A stretch of DNA of 64,000 bases from JACRIM01 sp038042195 (GTDB lineage: Bacteria > Planctomycetota > Phycisphaerae > UBA1845 > UTPLA1): contig JBBTET010000021.1 of assembly GCA_038042195.1 (NCBI GenBank), forward strand, positions 1 through 64,000, read 5' to 3'. Below, piece after piece: positions 1 to 8,204 of the stretch. A program made the position numbers and the translations under genes. The stretch's first letter is position 1. Each line of letters begins with the position of its first letter. The notes below the pieces were generated by a model, which did not search any database, was not told the DNA's origin, and was given only the letters and a program-made list of their open reading frames with translations.

Positions 1-415
1 GGCTGAGCCATCGTACCATGTAGTGGGCCGTCTTTCCCGCCTCATTGCCTGAATATTCCACAATCGCCGGAGAGCGGGTGGCCAGCAGCAGGAATCGCAA
101 ATCGGCCGGACCCGTCGGCGGGGCCTCGCCCAGCGCGGTCAATTTCACCCACACCTCCGCGCCGATCGCGCTGCGCGGTTTCGTCCGCCGCTGCGGCGTC
201 CGCTCATCGGCGAGGGTAATGCGATGCGTCAGCCGCAGCGCGAAATCCACCTTCACCAAGGGCCGCGTGGTCGGCGCGGGCGTCGGGGTCCGCGTGCGGT
301 CGGGGATGGTGATGCCCAACTCCGCGCGGGCCGAGTCGGTGGTCGGCCCGAACCCCTGAATTCGGCGCACGGCGGCCCGCATCAGGGCCTCGAACTCCCG
401 GCTCGCAAAGCCCAC
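1..415 (-). CDS. Partial beta-sandwich (fibronectin III-like) protein, runs off the window
   Basis: The minus strand is open from the left edge to a GTG at 415. The product reads VGFASREFEALMRAAVRR, then a short Pro/Thr linker (TPTPAPTTRP), then an all-beta segment with EVWVKL, FLLLATRSP and AGKTAHYMVRW before the edge. From memory this matches a frequent planctomycete protein family with a helical N-terminal half, a linker near 'RTPTP' and a C-terminal fibronectin-like domain. Only the second half of that plan is visible. The frame stays open upstream of 415, but through recurrent intergenic phrases and without an ATG, so the start may be a GTG or TTG, or the N-terminal half may be lost. Function unknown. 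Confidence 0.55.
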   Translation of the reverse strand, partial: MGFASREFEALMRAAVRRIQGFGPTTDSARAELGITIPDRTRTPTPAPTTRPLVKVDFALRLTHRITLADERTPQRRTKPRSAIGAEVWVKLTALGEAPPTGPADLRFLLLATRSPAIVEYSGNEAGKTAHYMVRWLS

Positions 416-895
416 GGATAACAATCCGTGGTCCCCTCTCCGAACCAAAATCCGCGAAATCTGCGAATGCGCCCCCCTCAGCCGCGTAGGGTGGATTGTC
501 CTCAATCCACCGAATTCGGCCAACCACGAACCGCCTAGAAGGCAAATCCGCGTATTCTGCGGCTCTAACTCATTTCCTAACAACAACCTACCACAACTCA
601 CAACCCGCGCGAAGCGCCGAGCAAGACTACTAACCGTGCCCACCCAACCCCGGAAACTCCGCGCCCCTCAATCCGTCATCCCCGCTGGCACTTTCCCCAT
701 CGCGATCAAAAGACAAATTACCCAAATTGTGTGTCACCCCACATCCCCGCGTTGCAAAGGAACCCCTTCGTGCTCAGTGCTTTTGTGCCTTCTCCTCAAG
801 TCTCAGGCCTGTCACGACTTGCGCGATCTTCAGACAAACTGCCGCAATTCCGCTGTTTGGAAATCCGGCCCCCGAAAAAATTCTCAAAATTCCCC
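416..895. other. Gene-free stretch made of recurrent intergenic phrases
   Basis: I see no gene here. It contains phrases that recur in other gene-free parts of the window: a 'gcgaaatctgcg' phrase near 453-466, the phrase at 488-515 (gtagggtggattgtcctcaa followed by tccacc), and 'tgcttttgtgccttctcc' near 779. Related phrases, some on the other strand, are at 38221-38392. They look like degenerate dispersed repeats rather than coding sequence. Confidence 0.5.
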
Positions 896-923
896 TTGCC
901 CCAGCCCACCCGCGTGCTATATT
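896..923 (+). promoter_or_regulatory. Sigma70-like promoter ahead of the remnant ORF at 1005
   Basis: TTGCCC at 896-901 and TATATT at 918-923 are separated by 16 nt, giving four of six and five of six consensus matches. About 65 nt downstream is a consensus ribosome site AAGGAGG (991-997) and an ATG at 1005. Predicted by eye only. Confidence 0.4.
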
Positions 924-1004
924 AGTTAGGTATAAGTTAGTAACGCCCGTTTAGCCGGCCGGGCGTGCCCGCCGTTTTCTTGCCGCGCGAAAGGAGGCCC
1001 CACC

Positions 1005-1142
1005 ATGTCAAAGTCCCGCCGTGACAAACCCGCGTTGCACAGCAACCCCTTCCTCCCCTCCGTGCCTGTGTGCCTTTGTGCCTCCTCTCTCCCACCCAGT
1101 CTGCGCCACCTGCGAAATCTGCGGTTCCATCTCCATCACTAA
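1005..1142 (+). pseudogene. 46-codon ORF with intact expression signals, probable gene-start remnant
   Basis: The ATG at 1005 follows a textbook AAGGAGG and a plausible promoter. The product starts MSKSRRDKPAL, a basic N-terminus that, from memory, resembles the start of the same planctomycete family whose C-terminal half lies at 1-415 on the other strand. After about 12 codons the frame runs into the recurrent intergenic phrases (the 'gtgcctttgtgcc' and 'tgcgaaatctgcgg' types) and stops at 1142. I read it as the surviving 5' end of a broken gene. A genuine small protein is possible but less likely. Confidence 0.35.
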
Positions 1143-1432
1143 CCAATGTCCCATATCGGTTGGCGGCGTCTGGCGGCCGAAAACCCCGATTGGCGGCAAT
1201 TTGCGGCCCCTCTCTTTTTTTCCAGCCACTCACGGCGAGTCAAACCGCCCAAACTTCGATTACCCACTCCCATATTCAAGTCCAATCCGCCCAAATACCT
1301 GCCAAAACCCCGTCTCATAAATCGCGCCGTCCACTTCCACGTGGTCCCGCCCATCCCTGAATCGTACCGTTGGTCCAGATCGAACCACCGGGCCGGATGC
1401 GGCCCCAGATCGGTCACGGAGCCGGCGCTGCC
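1143..1432. other. Gene-free stretch before the diguanylate cyclase
   Basis: No gene, RNA or clear hairpin was recognised. The only candidate reading frame here is the upstream extension of the cyclase from a TTG at 1370, which adds a basic tail and lacks a good ribosome site. Confidence 0.35.
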
Positions 1433-2773
1433 ATGGCGGGAAAGACAACCAAATCCTCTATTCATCGCCTGCGATGGTGCGCCGTGGCCGCGCCCACAGC
1501 ACTCCTGGTGACGGCCCTCGCGCTGCACCTCCTCCATGCGCACCAAGCTCACATCGACCACCAGCGCGAATCCGTCAGACTCTTTGCCGACGCCGCCGCC
1601 TTGCCCCTCCGTGCGAATCCATCCATAACTCCGGTGAACCTCCGCACCTGGTGCGAACAAGTCGTCGGAACGCCCGGCGTCGTGGCCGCATGTGTGTGGG
1701 ATGGCCGTGGTGAACGGCTTGCCGCCGACGAGGAGTCCCATCCACTGACCGCGTCGATGTCCGTCGTCGCATCAACGGATGTCGTCGACATCGCCGACTT
1801 CGCTCCACCGTCCAGCCTCGCCGCCAACGTCCCTCGACTCTGGCGTGTCAACGTAGCGCTTGGAAAATCGCACGACAACGGCCGCGCGGCGCAAGCGACA
1901 TTCCTCGTATCGCCGGAGCGCCTCGCGGCCGCTTCAGGCGGCGCGTCGTGGTGGCTCATCGTCGGCCTGCTGATCGCCTGGGCCGGCGTGACGCATTGGA
2001 TGATGAGCCAAACGCGCGACTCCGTCATCACACCCCTAACGGAAATGATGGCCGTGGTTCAGGCCGGCACTTGGAGCGGGGAGCACGAGCGCCTCGTCGG
2101 CCGACGCGATGAATGGGGCAAAATTGCCCGGTGCATTGATGATCTTCGCATGGAGGTCGGCAGCGTGCGGGACCACGTCGAACGAATCGAACGCCGCACC
2201 GATCAGGAGATCGCGCAGGAGACGAAGCGAATCGCACGGGACATCCAGCAGTTGGAAATCAAATCAAGCCTCGATCCGCTGACCAAGCTGATGAATCGTC
2301 GCGTCTTCGACGAAAAGCTGCCCGCCATCTTCGCGGCACAGCGAGGCTGCGGCGGAGATTTGTCGGTCATCATGATGGACCTCGATCAGTTCAAGAAACT
2401 CAACGACACGATTGGTCATGCGGCAGGCGACGACGTTCTCGAAGTCGCGGGACAACTGCTAACGCAATGCGCCCGAAAGCAGGATGTGGCCATTCGCTAC
2501 GGCGGCGATGAGTTCCTGCTGTTCCTTCCCGGCGTCTGCGCCGACGACGCCCATCGAATCGCCCAACGTTTGATTGCCATGTTCACGCAGCAAGTAAAGG
2601 TCATGTTTCCCGGTTCAGGCGTCACCATGTCGGCTGGTGTTTCGAGCCTCCTGGGAAATCGTCCCGACCAGCCGGAAGAACTGGTGGAGTGGGCCGACGC
2701 CGCGCTCTACGAAGCCAAACGCGCTGGCAGGCGCTGCGCAAAAGTCAGCACGCTGGGGCCGGTTGCGGCATAA
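1433..2773 (+). CDS. Membrane-bound diguanylate cyclase (GGDEF)
   Basis: This 446-residue protein should make cyclic di-GMP from two GTP. A membrane helix lies at about residues 14-36, then a roughly 135-residue extracytoplasmic sensor-like region, a second helix at about 173-191 (WWLIVGLLIAWAG), a helical HAMP-like linker, and a C-terminal GGDEF domain. The active-site GGDEF is intact at 357-361. RKQD at 348-351, five residues upstream, fits the RxxD inhibitory site for product feedback. The ATG at 1433 is preferred over a TTG at 1370 because it begins just before the first helix. No EAL domain is fused. A second, soluble GGDEF protein is at 39765-41072. Confidence 0.9.
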   Translation: MAGKTTKSSIHRLRWCAVAAPTALLVTALALHLLHAHQAHIDHQRESVRLFADAAALPLRANPSITPVNLRTWCEQVVGTPGVVAACVWDGRGERLAADEESHPLTASMSVVASTDVVDIADFAPPSSLAANVPRLWRVNVALGKSHDNGRAAQATFLVSPERLAAASGGASWWLIVGLLIAWAGVTHWMMSQTRDSVITPLTEMMAVVQAGTWSGEHERLVGRRDEWGKIARCIDDLRMEVGSVRDHVERIERRTDQEIAQETKRIARDIQQLEIKSSLDPLTKLMNRRVFDEKLPAIFAAQRGCGGDLSVIMMDLDQFKKLNDTIGHAAGDDVLEVAGQLLTQCARKQDVAIRYGGDEFLLFLPGVCADDAHRIAQRLIAMFTQQVKVMFPGSGVTMSAGVSSLLGNRPDQPEELVEWADAALYEAKRAGRRCAKVSTLGPVAA

Positions 2774-2803
2774 GCCCATTTACATTGGTTTGCGCTTCAT
2801 GGC

Positions 2804-2831
2804 TCGACACCTTCGCCATCGCCTCTATAAT
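2804..2831 (+). promoter_or_regulatory. Strong sigma70-like promoter for the lipoprotein hydrolase
   Basis: TCGACA at 2804-2809 (five of six against TTGACA) and a perfect TATAAT at 2826-2831 are separated by 16 nt. Transcription would begin near 2838, leaving almost no leader for the GTG at 2843 but about 60 nt for the TTG at 2897. Confidence 0.55.
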
Positions 2832-2896
2832 CCGACGGTTGGGTGACGCCCCTCCTCGCGTCATCGTCTCACCTTGACCCAAGCGAGACTGTACCG

Positions 2897-3832
2897 TTGA
2901 TTCGATTCTGCAAGATCATCTCCATCACCGCGCTTTTCTTCGTGTCGGGTTGCGGCTCCTTCGTCGAACGTATTGCCAAGGCACAAGAGCAGGGTGAGAA
3001 TCGTCGCGGTATCACCTATTACGTCGGTGGCGCGGGACCGATCGGCAACGTCGGCTCTTGGGACATTCCGCGAGGACTCACCGATGCGGGCTACGAGGGA
3101 TTCGTCGAGGTTTTCACCTGGCAGGGCTGGACCCACGCAGGCGACCAGATGAATCTCGCCCGAAACCGGAGCAAGGGGGCCGAGCTGGCCGCCGAGATAA
3201 AGGCCTATCGCCGACGATACCCCAACCAGAAAATCAACATCATCGCTCTATCGGCTGGCACGGGCATCGCCACCTTCGCACTGGAGTATCTTCCCGAGGG
3301 GGTCGAAGTGGACCATGTGATTTACCTCGGATGCAGCCTATCAAGCAGCTACGACATGACCCGCGCATTGCGCCGCGTCAATGGCGGGCTATACTGCATC
3401 CACTCGTTTCGTGATCCAATCTTGAATAACGTCGTCTGGTACACCGGCACCGTTGATCGAAGCGCGGGCGACGAGGGCATCGCCGGGATGGAGGGCTTTC
3501 GCCTGCCTCGTCACAAAGGTGCCGACTCCGAACGACAATATGCCAAAATACGCAACGTGCCCTATCGAACCGAGTTCGCCTCGGTCGGGTATGACGGCGG
3601 CCACACCGACACCACGACGCGAGAGTTCGTGCGAGATTATCTGGCCCCGGTCATCCTGAATAATGAGAAAACGCTCCTCGGAGATTCGTATCGGGAGCGA
3701 TTTGATAGTACACCACGTCCGACGACAAGGCCGACCACTCGTCCCGCTCCCGACCGCAAGGAGGCCGTGATGAAGAAACTCGGCCCTGAAGAACCCATCG
3801 ACCCCGATTCCCGGCGAACCGCCGAACGTTAG
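2897..3832 (+). CDS. Lipoprotein with an alpha/beta-hydrolase fold
   Basis: The N-terminus is a short lipoprotein signal ending VSGC (lipobox), so the mature protein should be lipid-anchored in the envelope. The body has alpha/beta-hydrolase features: a nucleophile-elbow-like ALSAGTG, an acidic residue in SFRDP, and a C-terminal GYDGGH supplying a possible catalytic His. The tail is Thr/Pro/Arg-rich (RPTTRPTTRP). A homologue lies at 61405-62154 with SSGGG, ANDW and GHDGGH at matching places. Substrate unknown. The TTG at 2897 sits directly before the signal peptide and suits the promoter. A GTG at 2843 would add 18 residues and cannot be excluded. Confidence 0.65.
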   Translation: MIRFCKIISITALFFVSGCGSFVERIAKAQEQGENRRGITYYVGGAGPIGNVGSWDIPRGLTDAGYEGFVEVFTWQGWTHAGDQMNLARNRSKGAELAAEIKAYRRRYPNQKINIIALSAGTGIATFALEYLPEGVEVDHVIYLGCSLSSSYDMTRALRRVNGGLYCIHSFRDPILNNVVWYTGTVDRSAGDEGIAGMEGFRLPRHKGADSERQYAKIRNVPYRTEFASVGYDGGHTDTTTREFVRDYLAPVILNNEKTLLGDSYRERFDSTPRPTTRPTTRPAPDRKEAVMKKLGPEEPIDPDSRRTAER

Positions 3833-3847
3833 CAAGGCAGGATAGCA

Positions 3848-4480
3848 ATGGCCGCTCGAATGAAGGCGTCGGATCGGCGCGAGCAACTGCTCGAAGCCGC
3901 AATCGCCTGTTTCGCCGAACACGGCTATCAAGGCACCACGACGGCCCGCCTGGCCCGCGCCGCCCATGTCAGTGAGCCGGTGCTCTATCAACATTTCGCC
4001 AGCAAACACGACCTCTTCGTCGCGCTGTTGGAAGAAATCGGCAAAGTGGTCATTCGAGAATGGAAGAAAGCCATCGCCCCGCTTCGATCACCTTCGGATC
4101 AGTTGCGCGTCCTCTTGCGTCTGAACCCGGCCACCACCAACCCACGAGGTCAACAGCTCTACCGCATCATCTTCGCGGCCCAGTCCGAGTTCCATGAGCC
4201 GATGATTCAGGCCGCCCTCCGAAAGCACTATCAACAATATGCCCAATTCATCACCAACGTCATCAAACGCGCCCAACGCGCCGGGCAGGTTCGTCGAGAT
4301 GTGTCATCGATCGGCCTCGCGTGGCAATTGGTCCACGCAGCGATTGGGTTCGCGCTGATCAAGCCGTTGGAGATTCCGGGGCATGCGTCACCTGCTACCA
4401 TTGAGCAAGCGATCGGACTATTGATGGAACAACTAGCGGGAGACGTGGGAACAGTGCCGACGGCGGGCAAGCATCGGTGA
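3848..4480 (+). CDS. TetR/AcrR-family transcriptional regulator
   Basis: This 210-residue protein has the N-terminal TetR helix-turn-helix: a RREQLLEAAIACFAEHGY helix, TTTARLARAAHVS recognition region, then LYQHFASKHDLF. The C-terminal part is a helical ligand/dimer domain with no recognisable ligand signature. It starts 15 nt after the lipoprotein hydrolase, with GGCAGG as ribosome site, so the two may be co-transcribed. Its target cannot be read from the sequence. Confidence 0.9.
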   Translation: MAARMKASDRREQLLEAAIACFAEHGYQGTTTARLARAAHVSEPVLYQHFASKHDLFVALLEEIGKVVIREWKKAIAPLRSPSDQLRVLLRLNPATTNPRGQQLYRIIFAAQSEFHEPMIQAALRKHYQQYAQFITNVIKRAQRAGQVRRDVSSIGLAWQLVHAAIGFALIKPLEIPGHASPATIEQAIGLLMEQLAGDVGTVPTAGKHR

Positions 4481-4484
4481 AGAA

Positions 4485-4733
4485 TTACTTCTGCTCGGTG
4501 GCCGACGAATCAATCTTGCGCGGGGAGTCAGACTTCACATCCGTGCCGACCTGACTGATCTCGTCCGTCGTGTCCTTCAGACCCTTCTTGAATTCCACGA
4601 TGCCCCGGCCCAGAGAACGGCCTACCTCTGGCAGTCGCTTGCCAAAGAGCAACAAGGCAACGACGCCGATCACAATCATCTCGGGCATGCCGATGTTTGG
4701 AAGAAAGGCGAGCATGGGGGCATATGCGATCAT
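4485..4733 (-). CDS. tatA: Twin-arginine translocase subunit TatA/E
   Basis: This 83-residue protein is the small pore-forming subunit of the Tat exporter. The order is typical: short N-terminus, one membrane helix (EMIVIGVVALLLFG), the hinge FGKRLPEVGRSLG, an amphipathic helix (GIVEFKKGLKD), and an acidic disordered tail. The ATG at 4733 has GGAG seven bases upstream; a second ATG at 4715 is possible. It is divergent from asnB. No tatB or tatC is nearby, so it is a stand-alone tatA. Confidence 0.9.
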   Translation of the reverse strand: MIAYAPMLAFLPNIGMPEMIVIGVVALLLFGKRLPEVGRSLGRGIVEFKKGLKDTTDEISQVGTDVKSDSPRKIDSSATEQK

Positions 4734-4920
4734 TTGACGGCTCCAGTGCGTTCTGTCTCCGCACAAGACTATATCGCCGCAACAAGTCCCTGCCCACTGC
4801 AAAACGCCAGGCCCCGGTGTACCAGCGACCGACCACGCCTTGGCAACGCTGGGGGCGATGGCCTCGGTATGCGGCATCTGCCGATAAACAGGGAGTCCCA
4901 CGTTATCGGCGAACTCACAC

Positions 4921-6870
4921 ATGTGTGGAATTACAGGGATCATCTCAACGGACCCGCTCGGGGAGGCTGACCAGGCGGTCGTCCGGGAGATGACTACGCG
5001 CCTGGCCCATCGTGGACCCGATGGATGCGGATTTCACGTCGGCCGACACGCACTCCTGGGGCACCGCCGCTTGTCGATCATCGACCTGCACGGCGGTCGG
5101 CAGCCCATCGCAAACGAAAGTGAGTCCGTCCACGTCGTCGCCAATGGTGAAATCTACAACTTCATTGAACTGCGTGAAGAACTGCAAACCAAAGGGCATC
5201 GGTTTCGCACCGCAAGCGACAGCGAGTGCCTTGTTCACCTCTATGAGGAACATGGCGAATCGTGCGTCGATCCTGCCAACGGAATGTTTGCATTTGCAAT
5301 CTGGGACGAAACGACTCGCACCGCGCTGCTGGCTCGCGACAGACTCGGAGTCAAGCCGCTCTACTACTATTTTGACGGACGACGACTGGCCTTCGGATCG
5401 GAGTTAAAGTCACTGCTTGCGGTGCCCGGCATACCACGAGAGGTCGATGCGACGGCGCTGGTGGACTACCTCACGTTCGGGTTCATCCCATCACCCAAAA
5501 CGATCTTCAAAAACATCTGCAAGCTCCCGCCGGCAACGATGCTCAGGTTTCACGATGGTCGAGTCACCATGCGTCGTTATTGGGAACTGCGCACCGACGA
5601 ACCTCTGAGCGGAAACATCGAGACCGTATCGGAACAGATTTGGCACGGTCTTCGAGATTCAACTCGGCGACGTATGATGGCGGACGTACCCATTGGCGCA
5701 TTCCTCAGCGCTGGCATCGACTCCGCCGCCGTCGCCGCGGCAATGGCCGGCCTTTCCCGCACAGCCATCGACAGCATCACCTGCGGATTCGACGAGCGGC
5801 AATTTGACGAACGCGAGGCCGCCGGCGCGACGGCGAGAGTGCTGGGCACGCGCCATCACGAACTCATCGCATCGGTCGACGCGGAACAAACGGTTGATCT
5901 GCTATGCCGACACTTTGATGAACCATTCGCCGATGCGTCCGCGATTGCAACCTACACCCTGTCACGCGAGGCGCGGCGAATTGTCACCGTGGCGTTGTCC
6001 GGTGACGGGGGTGACGAAGTCTGCGCCGGGTATCGTCGATACCGGTTCGACGCCAACGAAGAGCGCGTGCGGCGAATGCTGCCCAGCGCATTGCGTCGGC
6101 GCGTGTTCGGGACACTTGGGGCGGTGTATCCGCGCGGGGATGGTTGGCCTCGAATGCTGAGAGCACGAGCCACGCTGCGAAATCTGGCGGTGGACGGAGC
6201 CACGGGGCACGGCCAGAGCATGTCAACGATGGACGCCGAGGATGTGTGTGATCTCTTATCGCCGGAAGTGGCTCGCGAAGTTGACGCATACGACGCCCTG
6301 GATCATGTACGCAATCTGTATGACCGCTGCGACGCCCCGGATCATGTGTCGAAGTGTCAGTTCGTTGACATGGGCCTCGGGCTGGCGGATGGAATCCTGA
6401 CCAAGGTCGACCGCGCCGGCATGGCCCACGGACTCGAGGTTCGGTCGCCCATGTTGGATTACGAATGGGTGCAACTGGCCTGGCGCGTGCCGGTGGCCAT
6501 GCGAATGACCGGCGGAGGAAAAGGCGTCCTGCGGCGCATCGTCGAAGGCAAGCTCAACAAATCCACGGCGACGCGACGGAAGACAGGCTTTGAAGTGCCG
6601 CTCAATGAGTGGTTCAAAGGTCCGCTGCGAGATCGATTCCAGGAGGAAGTCCTGGCCCCCAACGCCATTGTGCGTGAGTGGATCGACCACGATGTCACAC
6701 GACGAATCTGGAATGAGCATCTGACCGGCCGCAAAACGCACGGACCGACGCTTTGGAAGCTCGTCATGTTGAATTCGTGGTCACGGATGTATCTTCACGG
6801 CAGCGAAGCATGTGCATCGCCGGACACAGCCGCGCACCAAGCCGTCCATAACGCAAAGGGCATCGCGTGA
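4921..6870 (+). CDS. asnB: Asparagine synthase-like glutamine amidotransferase
   Basis: This 649-residue protein has an N-terminal class II glutaminase domain starting MCGITGI, whose Cys2 is the nucleophile, with RGPDG and NGEIYN, then an ATP-pyrophosphatase synthetase domain. GDGGDE and the VDRAGMAHGLEVRSPMLD segment are intact. The pyrophosphate loop reads SAGIDSA (residues 263-269) where AsnB has SGGxDSS. Such proteins often amidate an envelope sugar or peptide rather than aspartate. The next gene starts inside its stop codon, and a sugar transferase follows in the block, which supports a polysaccharide role. Confidence 0.85.
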   Translation: MCGITGIISTDPLGEADQAVVREMTTRLAHRGPDGCGFHVGRHALLGHRRLSIIDLHGGRQPIANESESVHVVANGEIYNFIELREELQTKGHRFRTASDSECLVHLYEEHGESCVDPANGMFAFAIWDETTRTALLARDRLGVKPLYYYFDGRRLAFGSELKSLLAVPGIPREVDATALVDYLTFGFIPSPKTIFKNICKLPPATMLRFHDGRVTMRRYWELRTDEPLSGNIETVSEQIWHGLRDSTRRRMMADVPIGAFLSAGIDSAAVAAAMAGLSRTAIDSITCGFDERQFDEREAAGATARVLGTRHHELIASVDAEQTVDLLCRHFDEPFADASAIATYTLSREARRIVTVALSGDGGDEVCAGYRRYRFDANEERVRRMLPSALRRRVFGTLGAVYPRGDGWPRMLRARATLRNLAVDGATGHGQSMSTMDAEDVCDLLSPEVAREVDAYDALDHVRNLYDRCDAPDHVSKCQFVDMGLGLADGILTKVDRAGMAHGLEVRSPMLDYEWVQLAWRVPVAMRMTGGGKGVLRRIVEGKLNKSTATRRKTGFEVPLNEWFKGPLRDRFQEEVLAPNAIVREWIDHDVTRRIWNEHLTGRKTHGPTLWKLVMLNSWSRMYLHGSEACASPDTAAHQAVHNAKGIA

Positions 6871-8204
6871 ATGCGGCCATCGTTCGGCGCATCCTGATTC
6901 CCCTGCATGAGCGCTTGATCGGCCGACAGACGCTTCGATTCCTCTCCGACATGGAAGCATCGCAATGGTGGCCGCGAGAAAAGCTGCTTGCCTTGCAACG
7001 AGAAAAATTGCGCCGGCTCCTTCAACATGCCCACGCGAAGACCCCCTTCCATCGTGATAGAATCGACAAGGCCGGCATCAACCCGGACTCCGTTTCGTTG
7101 GACGATTTGCACCGTCTCCGCCTTCTTAACAAAGCCGATATCGCCGCGCATCTTCCAGAAATGATCGATGCCTCCGTCACCGGCGGCCTTCATGATTGCA
7201 CCACCGGTGGTTCGACCGGTGCTCCCCTCGCCTTCAAAATGGACCGATCTCGACAAGCCGCTGATCAAGCGGCTCGGGCGCGAAGCCGGCGCTGGTTCGG
7301 CATCGAACTCGGTGAGCGCGAGGCCTATCTGTGGGGTTCGCCCATCGAGCAAACAACCGGCGACGTGATAAAGACCGTCCGCGACCGTCTGACCAATCAC
7401 CGGCTACTCAATGCCTTCAACATGACACTTCAATCAATGGCGTCGTACCTTACTGAACTCTCACGATTCGACCCGGTGAACCTTTTCGGATATCCGAGCA
7501 GCCTGTCGAGGCTCGTGCGATTTGGCGTGGATAGCGGTCGCCCGGTCCGAAACAGTTCCCTCCGCGCCGTGTTTACCACCGGTGAACTACTCGCTCCGCC
7601 CGATCGAGCCATTCTCGAAGAGCACCTCGGCGTTCCAGTCGCCGATGGATACGGCAGCCGCGAAGGCGGGTTCATCGCCCACCAGTGTCCGCAAGGGTCG
7701 TATCACATCACAATGGAAAGCGTAATCGTGGAGCTTGTCGATTCCGAAGGACACCGCGTCGAGAATGGTCAGAGCGGCGAAATCGTCGTGACACACCTGG
7801 ATGCTGTTGGAATGCCGTTCATCCGCTATCGCACCGGCGACATTGCGCGGCGCTCCATGGGTGCCTGCCCATGCGGTCGCGGGCTTGACACCCTCGACCT
7901 TGTCGAAGGCCGCCGCACCGACGCCTTGCGCCGAGCCGATGGCGGTTACGCCCATGCACTATCCGTCATCTATGTGCTACGAAATGAACCAGCGGTGGCG
8001 GAGTTCAAGGTGACACAGCGGCGAACGCTCGACCTGGATGTCGACATTGTGCCACGTGGTCCGCTGGATGCCGCGTCCCAATTCAGAATGGCCCAATTGC
8101 TCTCACGTCAGATCGGCGGCGCACAGGTGCGCCTGCATCTGACGGAGTCGATCACTCCTGATCCATCTGGGAAACACCGGCATGTCGTGAGCGAGGCAAC
8201 GTAA
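6867..8204 (+). CDS. CapK/PaaK-like adenylate-forming enzyme
   Basis: The 445-residue product has the phenylacetate-CoA ligase/CapK plan: the AMP-loop TTGGSTGAPL, DGYGSREGG, the YRTGDIA adenylation motif, and a C-terminal lid ending in a PSGKHRHVVSE segment that supplies a catalytic-type Lys. Genes of this type adjacent to asnB-like and sugar transferase genes usually belong to capsule or exopolysaccharide synthesis, though their exact substrate is unknown. The GTG start overlaps the asnB stop by 4 bp, indicating coupled translation. Its 3' end overlaps the convergent VanZ-like gene by 53 bp. Confidence 0.8.
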   Translation: MNAAIVRRILIPLHERLIGRQTLRFLSDMEASQWWPREKLLALQREKLRRLLQHAHAKTPFHRDRIDKAGINPDSVSLDDLHRLRLLNKADIAAHLPEMIDASVTGGLHDCTTGGSTGAPLAFKMDRSRQAADQAARARSRRWFGIELGEREAYLWGSPIEQTTGDVIKTVRDRLTNHRLLNAFNMTLQSMASYLTELSRFDPVNLFGYPSSLSRLVRFGVDSGRPVRNSSLRAVFTTGELLAPPDRAILEEHLGVPVADGYGSREGGFIAHQCPQGSYHITMESVIVELVDSEGHRVENGQSGEIVVTHLDAVGMPFIRYRTGDIARRSMGACPCGRGLDTLDLVEGRRTDALRRADGGYAHALSVIYVLRNEPAVAEFKVTQRRTLDLDVDIVPRGPLDAASQFRMAQLLSRQIGGAQVRLHLTESITPDPSGKHRHVVSEAT

